Shown: positions 8,006 through 16,699, counted from the first letter of the stretch. The stretch: DNA of 64,000 nt from Bacteroidaceae bacterium (GCA_024398635.1 JAKSIV010000010.1:1-64000); one strand, 5' to 3'. The notes: generated from the sequence alone by a model not told the origin. Program-made: numbers and translations.

Positions 8006-10874
8006 CTTCATCTTCCTCCTCCTCAGGCTCATCGCCTTCCATATTTAATTGTTGATAAATTTTATTTACCTGATATCTTACAGCCTTACCTTCATCCTTG
8101 ACTCCAGGGCAACCTACAGCAAAAGCCACAATACAATCATTGCCTAGCGATTCTCTAAAGTCTTCGAGTATTTTGTCCTCATTTTTGTCTTTAACAGGTG
8201 GTTGGGGTTTTATAAACATAATAACCAAAATAGGCTTACGTTTAGGGAGGAATCTGAAATAAGCTTTAACTGGAATATCCCTTCCTTGACTATCTTCTCC
8301 ATCTATGTCCCACTGTAATCTTTGAGCTCTCTCTGCTTTTACTATATCATCTTCTGATAAAGCAAAACGTCCCTCCATACTTCCTGTTAAGACACGTCGT
8401 CTAGAACTAAGCTGAATTATGTTACGGTTTGTACTACAAATGGCACGCATCATACATTTAATGTTGCGGAGACCATCGATATTATATGTTTCGTCTGATT
8501 TACCACTTTCAAATACGATATCCCATGTATCCATTCCCTCTGTCTCTTCATCTTCCAAAAAGCTGATAATATTTTTAGCATCGAATCTGGGATTCGCCAT
8601 GGAATATTTTATACTTCTAAGAAATTCGATTACAACTTCTTTGGGAACATCAGGGAAATATCTTGTTGTGCCATCTGAAGCATCATCAACGTTTTTATTT
8701 AGCTTCTTATAATCAGCATATTTGAGTTTATAGCCTTGAGAATATAGTTTAGAAACAAGATCACGTACTTTTTGCGTGTTTATCTTGTTGTGCTCAATAT
8801 TTGATGTAATATAAGGTGTGTCATAAATGTTGCCATAAAATGTGTACATCATATCTTTACTGGTGGCTGTACGCATTTTATTAAAAGCTGTAATTTGTAA
8901 CTCATCACAGTTATCTCTTACTTTGATACCAAAATCTTTCGGAGTTAGCCGTTGGTCAAACATTTCTCGAATATCATTCTTGAGCTCTGCAGAAGCTCTA
9001 GATATTTCAGCATACCATAATGCACTCGTTTGGCTTGTCCAGATTTGGAATATATCTTCATAGCCGTGTCTGTATCCAAACCATCTACCCATCTGCATGA
9101 GCACATCGAAAGTTGCTGTGTTACGATAAAAATAGCTGACCATTAAACCCTCAAGCGTGAGACCTCTGGACAACGCAAGTCCTCCAATTGCTATAACACG
9201 GAGCGACGGATTATCTTTGTAATTCAGTGATGCGCTCTGCTTTGACCCATTAACCATCTTGACCTCAATCTTTTCTAAGGCTTTTAATAGTGCTTCTTTC
9301 TGTGAAACGCGATCAAATGTAATGTCCTCAATATGGCTAAAATGTTTCTCCCATACTGAACGTAATTCGCAATATAGTGGCAGTTGCAGGTTTTTAATTG
9401 CTTCATTACTGAAATTGACGCGAATGTTCTGATAGATATCTTCAAACCATTTTGATACACGCTCGGTAATGACTTTCTGGACATGAATAAATCGCGACAT
9501 GTTGATCAACATGCTACGTGGACTTCTACCTTGTCCGCGTAAGTCACGAATAACATTTGCCAAACAGAAACAGATAATAGCCTCTCGAAGAGAATCTGGC
9601 AAAATGCCATCCCATTCCTTTTTGTGCTTGTAATAGAAAGGCCCTTCATTTAATACTTCTGGGTGATTTATATTCAAGTCTCTAAATTCCTCAGAAGTGT
9701 AATCTGGTTCTAAAATATCTGTGATATAACGCAGGTTGCCATAATAAGGACCTTCGGGGTAGAATATCTTATCGGCGCCCACATAATTGGAGGGTGATTC
9801 TAAAGCATAAATAAAGTGTTCCGGAAATAAATCTGCATGCTGCATAGCATCCACTGAATCTGGGTCAATGAATACATTTGCAAATGGTGTAGCAGTAAAA
9901 CCAACATATGTGGCATTCATAAATAAGTTGCAGATCTGGCGGATAAGCTTGTTCGTTTTTGTCGGATCTGTTTCGTCTCTTCTGGTATTAACCGAAGCAT
10001 TATCCGCCTCATCATCAATGAGCAACATTGGTATATCTACATAACCACTTCTTGGGTCAATGTTTTGTTCTCTAAGCCAGTTATAAAGCCTTTCGAGTAC
10101 TGAAACATTCTTTTTTACAACAAATAATACCAACGAATTGCTTGCTAATGACATTGTAATTTTGTTGCAGTTCCCAACAAAATCATTTAGGGTTGATGTT
10201 ACGGAAGTAGCTTTAATCGGCTTATTATCCAAGCCAACTCCAACTCGTGGATATTTTTCTATTTTTCCTTCTTTTTTTAATGTGATTCCTACAATACCTT
10301 CATCTATTCGTTCTTGTGTTTGAACTCGTAGATTTTCGGTAGTACCAGTTAAGAGAATAACCACTTTATATCCGGCATCTGCCGATTTACATATGAGTCC
10401 AGTATATGTTGCTGTTTTACCAGATTGAACATCTCCTATTATAAGACCTCGTCGTACATTCTGTTTGTCTGATGTTTCATTAGGATTACCTAAGCAATTC
10501 ATAATATCAGGCAATGTAGTGTCATCAAGTCTATTGATGCTAACGCGGCTTATCGAAGTTTTTTCGAGTAGATATTTTTTATAACGTGACCAGAAAAAAT
10601 TGTCAGTAATATCCATATTGGAGTACCAATCACGTTTTTCATCATATTTATCGAAAATAGCTTGACCTTTATTATGGACAATCTTATACTCATATTCAAT
10701 ATCTGTCATTAAACGTGTTCTTGTGGCTTCATCACACTCAAATCTGGACAGATTAATAGCTTGTGTAACAAAACTATCAATATCACAAGAACGTAGTTCA
10801 TTTCCTTGCGAAATGAATATGTCAATAACAGACTTTGCTAATTGTCTGAGATTTATGTATTGGCTTTCAGTCAT
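7992..10874 (-). CDS. Z1-domain superfamily helicase/ATPase
   Basis: The protein has 960 residues. Motif I is GDVQSGKT (147-154), motif II LLIDDEAD (284-291), motif III GFTATPFAN (325-333), and the motif VI region QMGRWFGYR (594-602) follows the block GGLALSRGLTLEGL. This is the complete Z1 signature of an SF2-type helicase tied to restriction systems. It ends in an acidic tail rich in Glu/Asp. Inferred role: ATP-driven translocation or unwinding that couples MutL-type sensing to cleavage. Its start overlaps the MutL-like stop by 8 bp. Confidence 0.9.
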   Translation of the reverse strand: MTESQYINLRQLAKSVIDIFISQGNELRSCDIDSFVTQAINLSRFECDEATRTRLMTDIEYEYKIVHNKGQAIFDKYDEKRDWYSNMDITDNFFWSRYKKYLLEKTSISRVSINRLDDTTLPDIMNCLGNPNETSDKQNVRRGLIIGDVQSGKTATYTGLICKSADAGYKVVILLTGTTENLRVQTQERIDEGIVGITLKKEGKIEKYPRVGVGLDNKPIKATSVTSTLNDFVGNCNKITMSLASNSLVLFVVKKNVSVLERLYNWLREQNIDPRSGYVDIPMLLIDDEADNASVNTRRDETDPTKTNKLIRQICNLFMNATYVGFTATPFANVFIDPDSVDAMQHADLFPEHFIYALESPSNYVGADKIFYPEGPYYGNLRYITDILEPDYTSEEFRDLNINHPEVLNEGPFYYKHKKEWDGILPDSLREAIICFCLANVIRDLRGQGRSPRSMLINMSRFIHVQKVITERVSKWFEDIYQNIRVNFSNEAIKNLQLPLYCELRSVWEKHFSHIEDITFDRVSQKEALLKALEKIEVKMVNGSKQSASLNYKDNPSLRVIAIGGLALSRGLTLEGLMVSYFYRNTATFDVLMQMGRWFGYRHGYEDIFQIWTSQTSALWYAEISRASAELKNDIREMFDQRLTPKDFGIKVRDNCDELQITAFNKMRTATSKDMMYTFYGNIYDTPYITSNIEHNKINTQKVRDLVSKLYSQGYKLKYADYKKLNKNVDDASDGTTRYFPDVPKEVVIEFLRSIKYSMANPRFDAKNIISFLEDEETEGMDTWDIVFESGKSDETYNIDGLRNIKCMMRAICSTNRNIIQLSSRRRVLTGSMEGRFALSEDDIVKAERAQRLQWDIDGEDSQGRDIPVKAYFRFLPKRKPILVIMFIKPQPPVKDKNEDKILEDFRESLGNDCIVAFAVGCPGVKDEGKAVRYQVNKIYQQLNMEGDEPEEEEDEDDAQ

Positions 10875-12375
10875 TAGGCGTATGTTCCTTAATTAGCTTT
10901 TCTTTTAATTGTGGATAATTACATAAAGGCTGCGAGTTCATCAAATCATTAATAATGGCTTCCCATCCATCTGTGCGTATTCTCATTAAAGATGTTGCCA
11001 AATTAACAGCCAATTGATAAACTTCATCAATTCGTTCATCTGTATCCTCAGGTGGAGCAATTACTTCATTGCTTTTGTCAATGTATATATCCTGAATAGG
11101 GAGGTTTTTTTCTATTTCAGAAAGAAGCATTTCTAAATAGATATAATCCTCATCACTCATTTTGTCGCGGACAAATTGGTATAATTTGCTTTCGCGATTT
11201 ATAAGATAGAAATACGTTTTGCCCCGACCTTCTTTTCTATCCCAGATATAATCAATCTTTTCATCAACCCTTCTTGTCCGCCCCCTATAATTTTGCTGGC
11301 GTACAGAAAAGTCTAGTGCGTCTTCTATGGCCTTTTTGAGCCTTTTAAGGATCTGTTTTGGGATAGTAGCTTGTTGCTTTTTAATGTCAATAGACCAGAT
11401 GTCATCTAGTGTGTTGGGGATATCAACCCTTATACGCGCATTTTTTGTCAATTCTGCACGTTGTTTCATTCCAAACCAAGTGCCCCAAATGATAAGACGT
11501 TTATTGCGGTAAATATAGAAACCTTGTTTGGCACGTAAATTCTCTATACCTCCAATAAGTTGTTTGTCTTTCTCTTTTAGTTCAGTTGCGAATGGTAGTA
11601 TAAATGGTCGTATAAGAATCATTCTCTCAATGCCATTGCTGTCTTTGACGTCAAGCTCGATTTCCTTTTTAATAGTCGTTTTAGGATGTTGCTCAAGGAA
11701 CGGGTCCATGGGCATTATATCCAGCTCGTTAATGAAAATATGGAGACGGTATGAACCCAAACCTGAAAGATATCGGTGAAAGATAAGAGCTAACGTATTT
11801 TCCAGTGATAAACGCAAATCCATCAGAGTAGAATAAACTTGACCACCACTGGACTTTGCAATAACATCAAAATCTTGCCATATCACCAACGTTCCTTTGT
11901 GTTGAGATTTGAGTTTTGATATATAGGGTAGCGCGTCTATTTCTGATTTGTTTAATTCTTGAATCATCCAATCTTGTGTTTCAAGAATATGATCAAAGTC
12001 CCAAGTAAATCCATTGAAGTTGTTATCATCGCAACTAATGACAGTAAGACGACGACATTGCGACAGGGATGCAGATTTAAGTCCCATACCAAATCTGCCT
12101 AAGTCGTCTTCAGAACGTTCTTGTTCTGCAGATGAACTACCATAACGCATGGCTTCAAACAACAGATCTTCGGACATGCCATCACCGTCATCTAGAATTC
12201 CGATCGCTAACTCTTCCATCGGGTTAGTCGGGAACAGGATATGAACATTAAGAGCATGTGCGCTAATACAGTTATCTATAACATCGGCAACAGCTGATTC
12301 AAAAGAATAGCCCATTGACCTTAATGACCCCATTAACGTCGATGCCTTTGGGATGTGTCGTCTATCCTTACTCAT
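10867..12375 (-). CDS. MutL/MORC-type GHKL ATPase of the restriction operon
   Basis: The 502-residue protein has a GHKL ATPase fold at the N-terminus: N-box VADVIDNCISA with N35 binding Mg, ATP-lid motif DDGDGMS (62-68), and GRFGMGLKSAS (93-103). An Asp (D31) occupies the general-base position that is Glu in MutL and Hsp90. MutL/MORC-like ATPases associated with a DNA methylase, Z1 helicase and endonuclease were described as restriction-modification components (Iyer, Abhiman and Aravind 2008). It lies 49 bp downstream of the methyltransferase and overlaps the Z1 start. Confidence 0.88.
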   Translation of the reverse strand: MSKDRRHIPKASTLMGSLRSMGYSFESAVADVIDNCISAHALNVHILFPTNPMEELAIGILDDGDGMSEDLLFEAMRYGSSSAEQERSEDDLGRFGMGLKSASLSQCRRLTVISCDDNNFNGFTWDFDHILETQDWMIQELNKSEIDALPYISKLKSQHKGTLVIWQDFDVIAKSSGGQVYSTLMDLRLSLENTLALIFHRYLSGLGSYRLHIFINELDIMPMDPFLEQHPKTTIKKEIELDVKDSNGIERMILIRPFILPFATELKEKDKQLIGGIENLRAKQGFYIYRNKRLIIWGTWFGMKQRAELTKNARIRVDIPNTLDDIWSIDIKKQQATIPKQILKRLKKAIEDALDFSVRQQNYRGRTRRVDEKIDYIWDRKEGRGKTYFYLINRESKLYQFVRDKMSDEDYIYLEMLLSEIEKNLPIQDIYIDKSNEVIAPPEDTDERIDEVYQLAVNLATSLMRIRTDGWEAIINDLMNSQPLCNYPQLKEKLIKEHTPND

Positions 12376-12424
12376 AGTCCTTTATCATAAATATTAAAGC
12401 CCCTCTTACAACCATTTGTTGAAA

Positions 12425-13510
12425 TCAATTTGTTTCCTTACTTTGCTTAGTTAGTTTTACAATTTGTTCAAATACGGCTTTAGCTAATAATGGTGGCACC
12501 GCATTTCCTATTTGCTGTTGGATGTGCATCAGCGATCCATCAAAGATAAATGAATCAGGAAAACTCTGCAGTCGTGCCGCTTCACGTACAGACAGTCCGC
12601 GATCTTCCCAGGGGTGTATCAACATGCTCTTTCTGTAATTAGATATTACAACAGAGGGCTTATCCTCCCTAAGTCGCCTGTAAATGCCACTGTGACAACG
12701 TTCTTTATCAGCATAGTTCTGCATGAGTTCGTCGGGTATTGCTCTCCAGTTTTCTCCCTGGCCAATATGTGAGTATCGTTTTATGACTAATTCATTATTT
12801 CTTGAAACAAAATTCTGACGGGCTTTATCAGAATAATGTCGCATCATCTGTGCAAATGGACTGGCCTCTTCAAAAGATAGAGTGTATTCTGCTTCTTCCA
12901 GCATTTGTCCATTCTTCAAAGAGGGCAAATCACTGATAGCTTCTTTGACCGTTACCTTTGTCGTCTGTTTTTCAGGGAACTTGAAATCAATACCTAGCCT
13001 GTTACCAACCATGAAGAAACGGTTTCTATTTTGAGGTACACCATAATCGGAGGCCCATAGAACAGATGAAGTAATATGGTCGTACCCGTCAATGGCTCGA
13101 AAACAGTCTTCAATCATTGTTTGAGTTTCACCTCCATTAATATTCGTCAATCCCCAAACATTCTCTAAAACAAACCACTCTGGTCTGATCTCTCGTACAA
13201 ATCGGACAAATTCCCTAAAGAGATAGTTTTTCTTGTTTTCCATATTACGATTCCTAGTATTTGACATGGAAAAGCCCTGACAGGGAGGTCCGCCCATAAT
13301 AACAAACACAGGTTTTTTTTCATCAACCAACTCTTTGGGGTCAAGTTCTTGTATATCATTCTGCAACACTCTTGCCCATTTGTGATTATGCAAAAAAGTG
13401 TCTGCCGCACTTTTGTCAATTTCGATAGCTGTTTTAATTCTAATGCCTGCCATCTCTGCACCTAGGCTCAACCCACCTGCTCCTGAGAAAATATCTATTC
13501 CGTATCTCAT
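12425..13510 (-). CDS. DNA (cytosine-5-)-methyltransferase
   Basis: The 361 residues contain the ordered C5-methylase motifs: I DIFSGAGGLSLG (6-17), IV GGPPCQGFS with catalytic Cys77, VI ENV (116-118), VIII QNRNRFF, and X QIGNAVPP (333-340). It methylates cytosine in a short target that cannot be read from sequence; the target-recognition domain lies roughly between residues 190 and 300. As first gene of the operon it should protect host DNA from the downstream MutL/Z1/nuclease components. A Vsr gene upstream fits the need to repair T:G mismatches left by deaminated 5-methylcytosine. Confidence 0.93.
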   Translation of the reverse strand: MRYGIDIFSGAGGLSLGAEMAGIRIKTAIEIDKSAADTFLHNHKWARVLQNDIQELDPKELVDEKKPVFVIMGGPPCQGFSMSNTRNRNMENKKNYLFREFVRFVREIRPEWFVLENVWGLTNINGGETQTMIEDCFRAIDGYDHITSSVLWASDYGVPQNRNRFFMVGNRLGIDFKFPEKQTTKVTVKEAISDLPSLKNGQMLEEAEYTLSFEEASPFAQMMRHYSDKARQNFVSRNNELVIKRYSHIGQGENWRAIPDELMQNYADKERCHSGIYRRLREDKPSVVISNYRKSMLIHPWEDRGLSVREAARLQSFPDSFIFDGSLMHIQQQIGNAVPPLLAKAVFEQIVKLTKQSKETN

Positions 13511-13736
13511 TATTCTAGTACCAAACTATTTTAAATCCTTTCAATAGTAATTTAAGCAATGATTATGTCTGTTTGTGGAATAATACCTAATGAATGAGGG
13601 AAAAAATGTATCATATGTTATTGTTGCTTTCTTCCGATTAGTAAGGCTCACAAAGATAAGAAAACTTCTGCCTAATGTACAAATTTGGAATTAACGTAGT
13701 GATGAATAGGTGTATCAAGGAGTGGGGGAAATCTAA
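13511..13736 (-). promoter_or_regulatory. Promoter region of the methyltransferase operon
   Basis: On the - strand a TATCTTTG box (CAAAGATA on + at 13651-13658) is preceded at 21 nt by TTG (CAA at 13680-13682). It is directed into the methyltransferase gene, giving a leader of about 135 nt. The rest of this AT-rich spacer between vsr and the methyltransferase shows no other feature, so vsr may be separately transcribed. Confidence 0.5.
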
Positions 13737-14207
13737 TCACCATTCAGATCGTTTATTAAGATACAGCTTACAGAGGATATAATCAAGCTTACGTAAGGTC
13801 AGCTCTCTGAAGGAGGGCTTGAGTTGGCATTCCCACAATACAATCGTGTTCCAGCCCATCTGCTTCAACTTCAGCAGAACATCATCATCGCGTTCCTGAT
13901 TGCGCTTTATCTTGGCAATCCAAAACTCAGTGTTGGTCTTGGGTATTTTACAACAGTCACTGCTTTCAGGCGTGTGGGCCTTAAAGTCCACATTATGGCC
14001 ATGCCAAAAGCACCCATTTATAAAGATGCAGGTCCTGTAACTGCGCAGTACAATATCAGGCTTGCCAGGCAGTCGGGGATGGTTCAGTCTATATCGATAT
14101 CCGTTACTCCAGAGAAAGCGGCGCACAATCATTTCCGGCTTAGTATCGCGGCAATGGATTGCCGCCATATTAAGGTGCCGTTGCTCAGGAGTAATTCGGT
14201 CTGCCAT
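13737..14207 (-). CDS. vsr: Very short patch repair endonuclease (Vsr)
   Basis: The sequence matches Vsr throughout: MADRITPEQRHLNMAAI, RDTKPEMIVRRFLW, YRLNHPRLPGKPDIVL with the catalytic Asp, and FINGCFWHGH with zinc-binding Cys/His. Further residues for mismatch DNA binding follow (FWIAKIKRNQERD, WNTIVLWECQL). It nicks 5' of the T in T:G mismatches arising from 5mC deamination. Start ATG 14207 is chosen over upstream in-frame ATG 14267 because conservation begins there and it clears the preceding gene by 16 bp. Length of about 156 residues is normal. It pairs functionally with the C5 methyltransferase 226 bp downstream. Confidence 0.9.
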   Translation of the reverse strand: MADRITPEQRHLNMAAIHCRDTKPEMIVRRFLWSNGYRYRLNHPRLPGKPDIVLRSYRTCIFINGCFWHGHNVDFKAHTPESSDCCKIPKTNTEFWIAKIKRNQERDDDVLLKLKQMGWNTIVLWECQLKPSFRELTLRKLDYILCKLYLNKRSEW

Positions 14208-14223
14208 GATGGTTATTTGCTGT

Positions 14224-14643
14224 CTATGGCCTAAAGACTCCTTCCATGGAGTCAGTGATGCAATCAAACATCTTATACATCAGCTCCGGATCCTCCTTAT
14301 CGGGGATGTAGGCAATCACCTTCTTGCCGATGCCGGCCATCCACCCGGCCTCGGTGTGGGCGGATCGGCCGCAGGGGAGTACCAGGACGCAGACATCGGC
14401 CTGGCGCATGGCGTCAAAATCGCGCTGGAATCCGTATCGGGCCCATTCGTGGTCCAGGTGGCTTATGTAGTCCTGGGTAGTCCAATTCTCCCAGTCAGGA
14501 TCCACATCTTTCCAGAAGAAGCCGCCTTTGCCGTCGGGCGGGTTGCGGAAATCAAACACTTGGTGACCCTGCTCGCGGAGCTTTTTTACCACTTGGGGCT
14601 GGTAGGGGTTTTTCCAGCTGGAGGCTACGTAGATTTTTGCCAT
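14224..14643 (-). CDS. Nucleoside 2-deoxyribosyltransferase-like protein
   Basis: The 139-residue protein starts MAKIYVASSWKN and carries the segment DVCVLVLPCGRSAHTEAGWMAG, the active-site signature of the nucleoside 2-deoxyribosyltransferase family, where the Glu is the nucleophile. Members cleave or exchange N-glycosidic bonds; in defence contexts related folds act on nucleotides. It lies 16 bp upstream of vsr on the same strand. A TATATTTG -7 box (14673-14680 on the complement) sits about 30 nt before its start. Whether it is metabolic or part of the defence module is open. Confidence 0.75.
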   Translation of the reverse strand: MAKIYVASSWKNPYQPQVVKKLREQGHQVFDFRNPPDGKGGFFWKDVDPDWENWTTQDYISHLDHEWARYGFQRDFDAMRQADVCVLVLPCGRSAHTEAGWMAGIGKKVIAYIPDKEDPELMYKMFDCITDSMEGVFRP

Positions 14644-14686
14644 GTTGATGTAAGGCTTGAATTATTGATATACAAATATATGCATT

Positions 14687-14824
14687 GTTGCTGAAATCGC
14701 CGCATTAGAGTATTTCTTTCAGTCGCTTCGCTTTGTGAAGGTTTAGCTCGACGGCCCCGGAGGGGGGAAGTCAAAGCGTCCCTTCGGGCCGAGCGCCCAA
14801 TGCGGCGTTTTGCAACCGGTTGCA
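14687..14824. other. Structured intergenic element with terminal inverted repeat and exclusive hairpins
   Basis: Bases 14698-14706 (CGCCGCATT) and 14799-14807 (AATGCGGCG) pair perfectly. With a small bulge the stem extends to GTTGC (14687-14691) and GCAAC (14812-14816). The inside has GC-rich pairing options (GCTC/GAGC, GGCC/GGCC, CGCTTTG/CAAAGCG). The same GCAAC also pairs with GTTGC at 14819-14823 inside a perfect 14-bp palindrome (14811-14824), so two structures exclude each other. It lies between divergent genes. It could be a regulatory RNA, a leader or a MITE remnant; I do not recognise a known class. Confidence 0.5.
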
Positions 14825-14868
14825 GGGCATCGGCCCTACCTTTGCTGCCGGATTTAAAAATAAAGATT

Positions 14869-15360
14869 ATGAGAAAGGAGCGTGGGCATTTGCCGTTCTT
14901 TGGGATCGGGCCGCTTTATGTGGGGCTGGTTTGCGGGTTGACTGCTGCGGGTGTGTGGGCATCGGACTCGGGGTTGCTGGAGTCGGGTATTGTGCCGGGA
15001 CTTAAGGTGCCGATGCGCGTGGCGGGGGTGCTGGTGGCTTTGGCGGGGCTGTTTATCTGGCTGGTGGCTTTGCTGGGGTCCAGGATTGATGACGGGATCA
15101 GAAACAACCGGTTGGTGACCGATGGCGTTTACGCGTGGTGCCGGAATCCGCTTTATACGGGTTGGATGCTGATGGCCATCGGGGTGGCGATGCTCTGGTA
15201 CAATCTGTGGCTGATGCTGCTGCCGTTTGTGTTCTGGTGGCTGATGGGCTTTATGATGCGCCACACCGAGGAGAAATGGCTGCGCCGCCTCTACGGAGCC
15301 GAGTACGACGCTTACTGCCGCCGCGTTAATCGGACCTGGCCTTGGTTCCCTAAAAAGTGA
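14869..15360 (+). CDS. Isoprenylcysteine carboxyl methyltransferase-like membrane methyltransferase
   Basis: The 163-residue protein from ATG 14869 has about four hydrophobic segments. Its C-terminal block (LVTDGVYAWCRNPLYTGWML, then a pair of helices, then RHTEEKWLRRLYGAEYDAYCRRVNRTWPW) is the ICMT/PEMT SAM-binding signature. In bacteria the substrate is usually unknown; lipid or small-molecule methylation is likely. The in-frame start at 14800 lies inside the structured element and is rejected. The final codons (AAA AAG TGA) are the left arm of the palindromic repeat, so the stop codon belongs to the repeat. Confidence 0.8.
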   Translation: MRKERGHLPFFGIGPLYVGLVCGLTAAGVWASDSGLLESGIVPGLKVPMRVAGVLVALAGLFIWLVALLGSRIDDGIRNNRLVTDGVYAWCRNPLYTGWMLMAIGVAMLWYNLWLMLLPFVFWWLMGFMMRHTEEKWLRRLYGAEYDAYCRRVNRTWPWFPKK

Positions 15361-15408
15361 CGCAAAGGGGTCGTTTCGTTTTGCGTCATTTCGTTTTGCG
15401 TCACTTTT
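15353..15408. repeat. GACGC palindrome, copy with two right arms
   Basis: AAAAGTGACGCAAA is followed by the loop GGGGTCGTTTCG and then two successive right arms, TTTTGCGTCATTT and TTTTGCGTCACTTTT. The A-tract/T-tract flanks make it a bidirectional intrinsic terminator in form. It contains the stop codon of the upstream methyltransferase gene. Directly downstream is CGTTTATCGGCC, also found after the copy at 17359. Confidence 0.85.
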
Positions 15409-15573
15409 CGTTTATCGGCCCATATTGGGCTACGTATGGTTGACGACTTTTCTTCAATTAGTGTTATCTTTGTGCTATCTGATACCTGAGGGTGTTCCGC
15501 TGGGCGTTGGGTGTCGGGTTGGGATACCCTTTTGTGTTTGATATCATGTTTAACCTAATTATACTTGTTTGTT

Positions 15574-16554
15574 ATGACTAAAAAGAAAAAAACTGTGGCT
15601 GATGAGGTTGTTGAAAATCCGAACAACCTTCCTTCTGCTTTATTTGACGATGCTAAAATTGATATCAAGTCCCTAATTCGTGTTATTCGTGGGCAGCAGG
15701 TGATGCTGGATTTTGATTTGGCTATGCTCTATGGCGAAAAAACTAAACGTATAAATGAGCAGGTAAAGCGTAATATAAATCGATTTCCGGATGACTTTAT
15801 GTTTCAACTTGAAAAGAAGGAATGGAATATTTTGAGGTTGCAAATTGCGACCGCAGAATCAGCTGATGATGAATGCGTTACACTTTTGCGGTCGCAATTT
15901 GCGACCGCAAAAGACATATCTAAAATAAGAAACTACCCATATGCTTTTACTCGAAACGGAATTGCTATGCTTAGTAGTGTTTTGAATTCTGATACTGCTA
16001 TTGAAGTCAACAAACGTATCATGCGCGCGTTCACAGCAATTCCGGATCTGGTGAACAACAACATCCTGATGATGCAGCGAATACTGAACATAGAACAGCA
16101 TCAGACTGAAACGGATGAAAAGGTAAACCGCATTTTAGTTACAATTGAGGAACGGACGCCCAAACAACTGCCGGAACAGGTTTTTGGAACGGGTTGCGTT
16201 TGGGATGCTTGGACATATGTATCGGATATGGTTAGATCCGCCAAAGAAAGAATCATACTGATTGACAACTTTGTTGATGACCGTGTGTTATCACTACTGG
16301 ATAAGAGGAACGATAACGTTGAAGCAACCATTTACACTCGATATAATGAATCTTTCCTGACAGACCTTGAGAAACACAATGACCAATATCGAGATATCAG
16401 ATTCATACAATTGTCCCAACGTAATCATGACCGTTTTCTCATCATTGACGAGACTGTCTATTTCCTTGGCGCCAGTGTAAAAGATATGGGGGTGGGATTA
16501 TGCGCTATTGCTCAAATGCATACTTCGCCAGAGTTAATTTTGCAATTATTGTGA
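15574..16554 (+). CDS. ORF6N-domain protein with PLD-like C-terminus
   Basis: The 326-residue product carries an ORF6N DNA-binding domain near residues 30-130 (VMLDFDLAMLYGEKTKRINEQVKRN, FPDDFMFQL, YAFTRNGIAMLSSVLNS). A coiled linker follows, then a C-terminal domain with HDRFLIIDE and YFLGASVKDMG resembling the HxxxxxxD half of phospholipase-D enzymes. Such proteins are common accessory genes in Bacteroidota, sometimes phage-derived. Start ATG 15574 is preferred over TTG 15565. A candidate TATCTTTG box is at 15465-15472. The stop codon TGA lies in the next repeat. Confidence 0.82.
   Translation: MTKKKKTVADEVVENPNNLPSALFDDAKIDIKSLIRVIRGQQVMLDFDLAMLYGEKTKRINEQVKRNINRFPDDFMFQLEKKEWNILRLQIATAESADDECVTLLRSQFATAKDISKIRNYPYAFTRNGIAMLSSVLNSDTAIEVNKRIMRAFTAIPDLVNNNILMMQRILNIEQHQTETDEKVNRILVTIEERTPKQLPEQVFGTGCVWDAWTYVSDMVRSAKERIILIDNFVDDRVLSLLDKRNDNVEATIYTRYNESFLTDLEKHNDQYRDIRFIQLSQRNHDRFLIIDETVYFLGASVKDMGVGLCAIAQMHTSPELILQLL
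15884..15912. repeat. 14-bp perfect palindrome inside the ORF6N gene
   Basis: TTTTGCGGTCGCAA (15884-15897) and its exact complement (15899-15912) flank one base. The unit TTGCGACCGCA also appears directly at about 15844-15855, so the protein reads LQIATAE...RSQFATAKD with duplicated peptides. It forms a stable cruciform or hairpin in coding sequence. Confidence 0.75.
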
Positions 16555-16614
16555 CGCAAAGTGACGCAAAGGGGTTGTTTGACGCAAAGGGGTCGTTTCG
16601 TTTTGCGTCACTTT
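16551..16614. repeat. GACGC palindrome, compound copy
   Basis: Three successive left arms (GTGACGCAAA, GTGACGCAAAGGGG, GACGCAAAGGGGTCG) precede one right arm TTTTGCGTCACTTTT. It looks like tandem partial duplication of the element. The first arm contains the ORF6N gene's stop codon (16552-16554). Confidence 0.85.
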
Positions 16615-16649
16615 TCTTTACCTTTATAGAAAATTATTATGTCAAATAT

Positions 16650-16678
16650 TTGGGTATAAAAAATTATACCTATATTTG
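16650..16678 (+). promoter_or_regulatory. Promoter with operator palindrome filling the spacer
   Basis: TTG at 16650-16652 and TATATTTG at 16671-16678 are separated by 18 nt. Those 18 nt are exactly GGTATAA-AAAA-TTATACC, a perfect 7-bp-arm palindrome (16653-16659 and 16664-16670). A repressor bound there would block RNA polymerase. The HTH protein encoded by the second gene is the obvious candidate. Confidence 0.65.
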
Positions 16679-16699
16679 CTGCATTAATACTTAATATCT

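Noticed and set aside
13824..14694. Long + strand open frames opposite vsr and the deoxyribosyltransferase-like gene
   Set aside because: They are antisense to two proteins with clear family motifs and have no signature of their own.
14687..14816. Integron attC site
   Set aside because: It lacks the RYYYAAC/GTTRRRY core sites, and no integrase is present.
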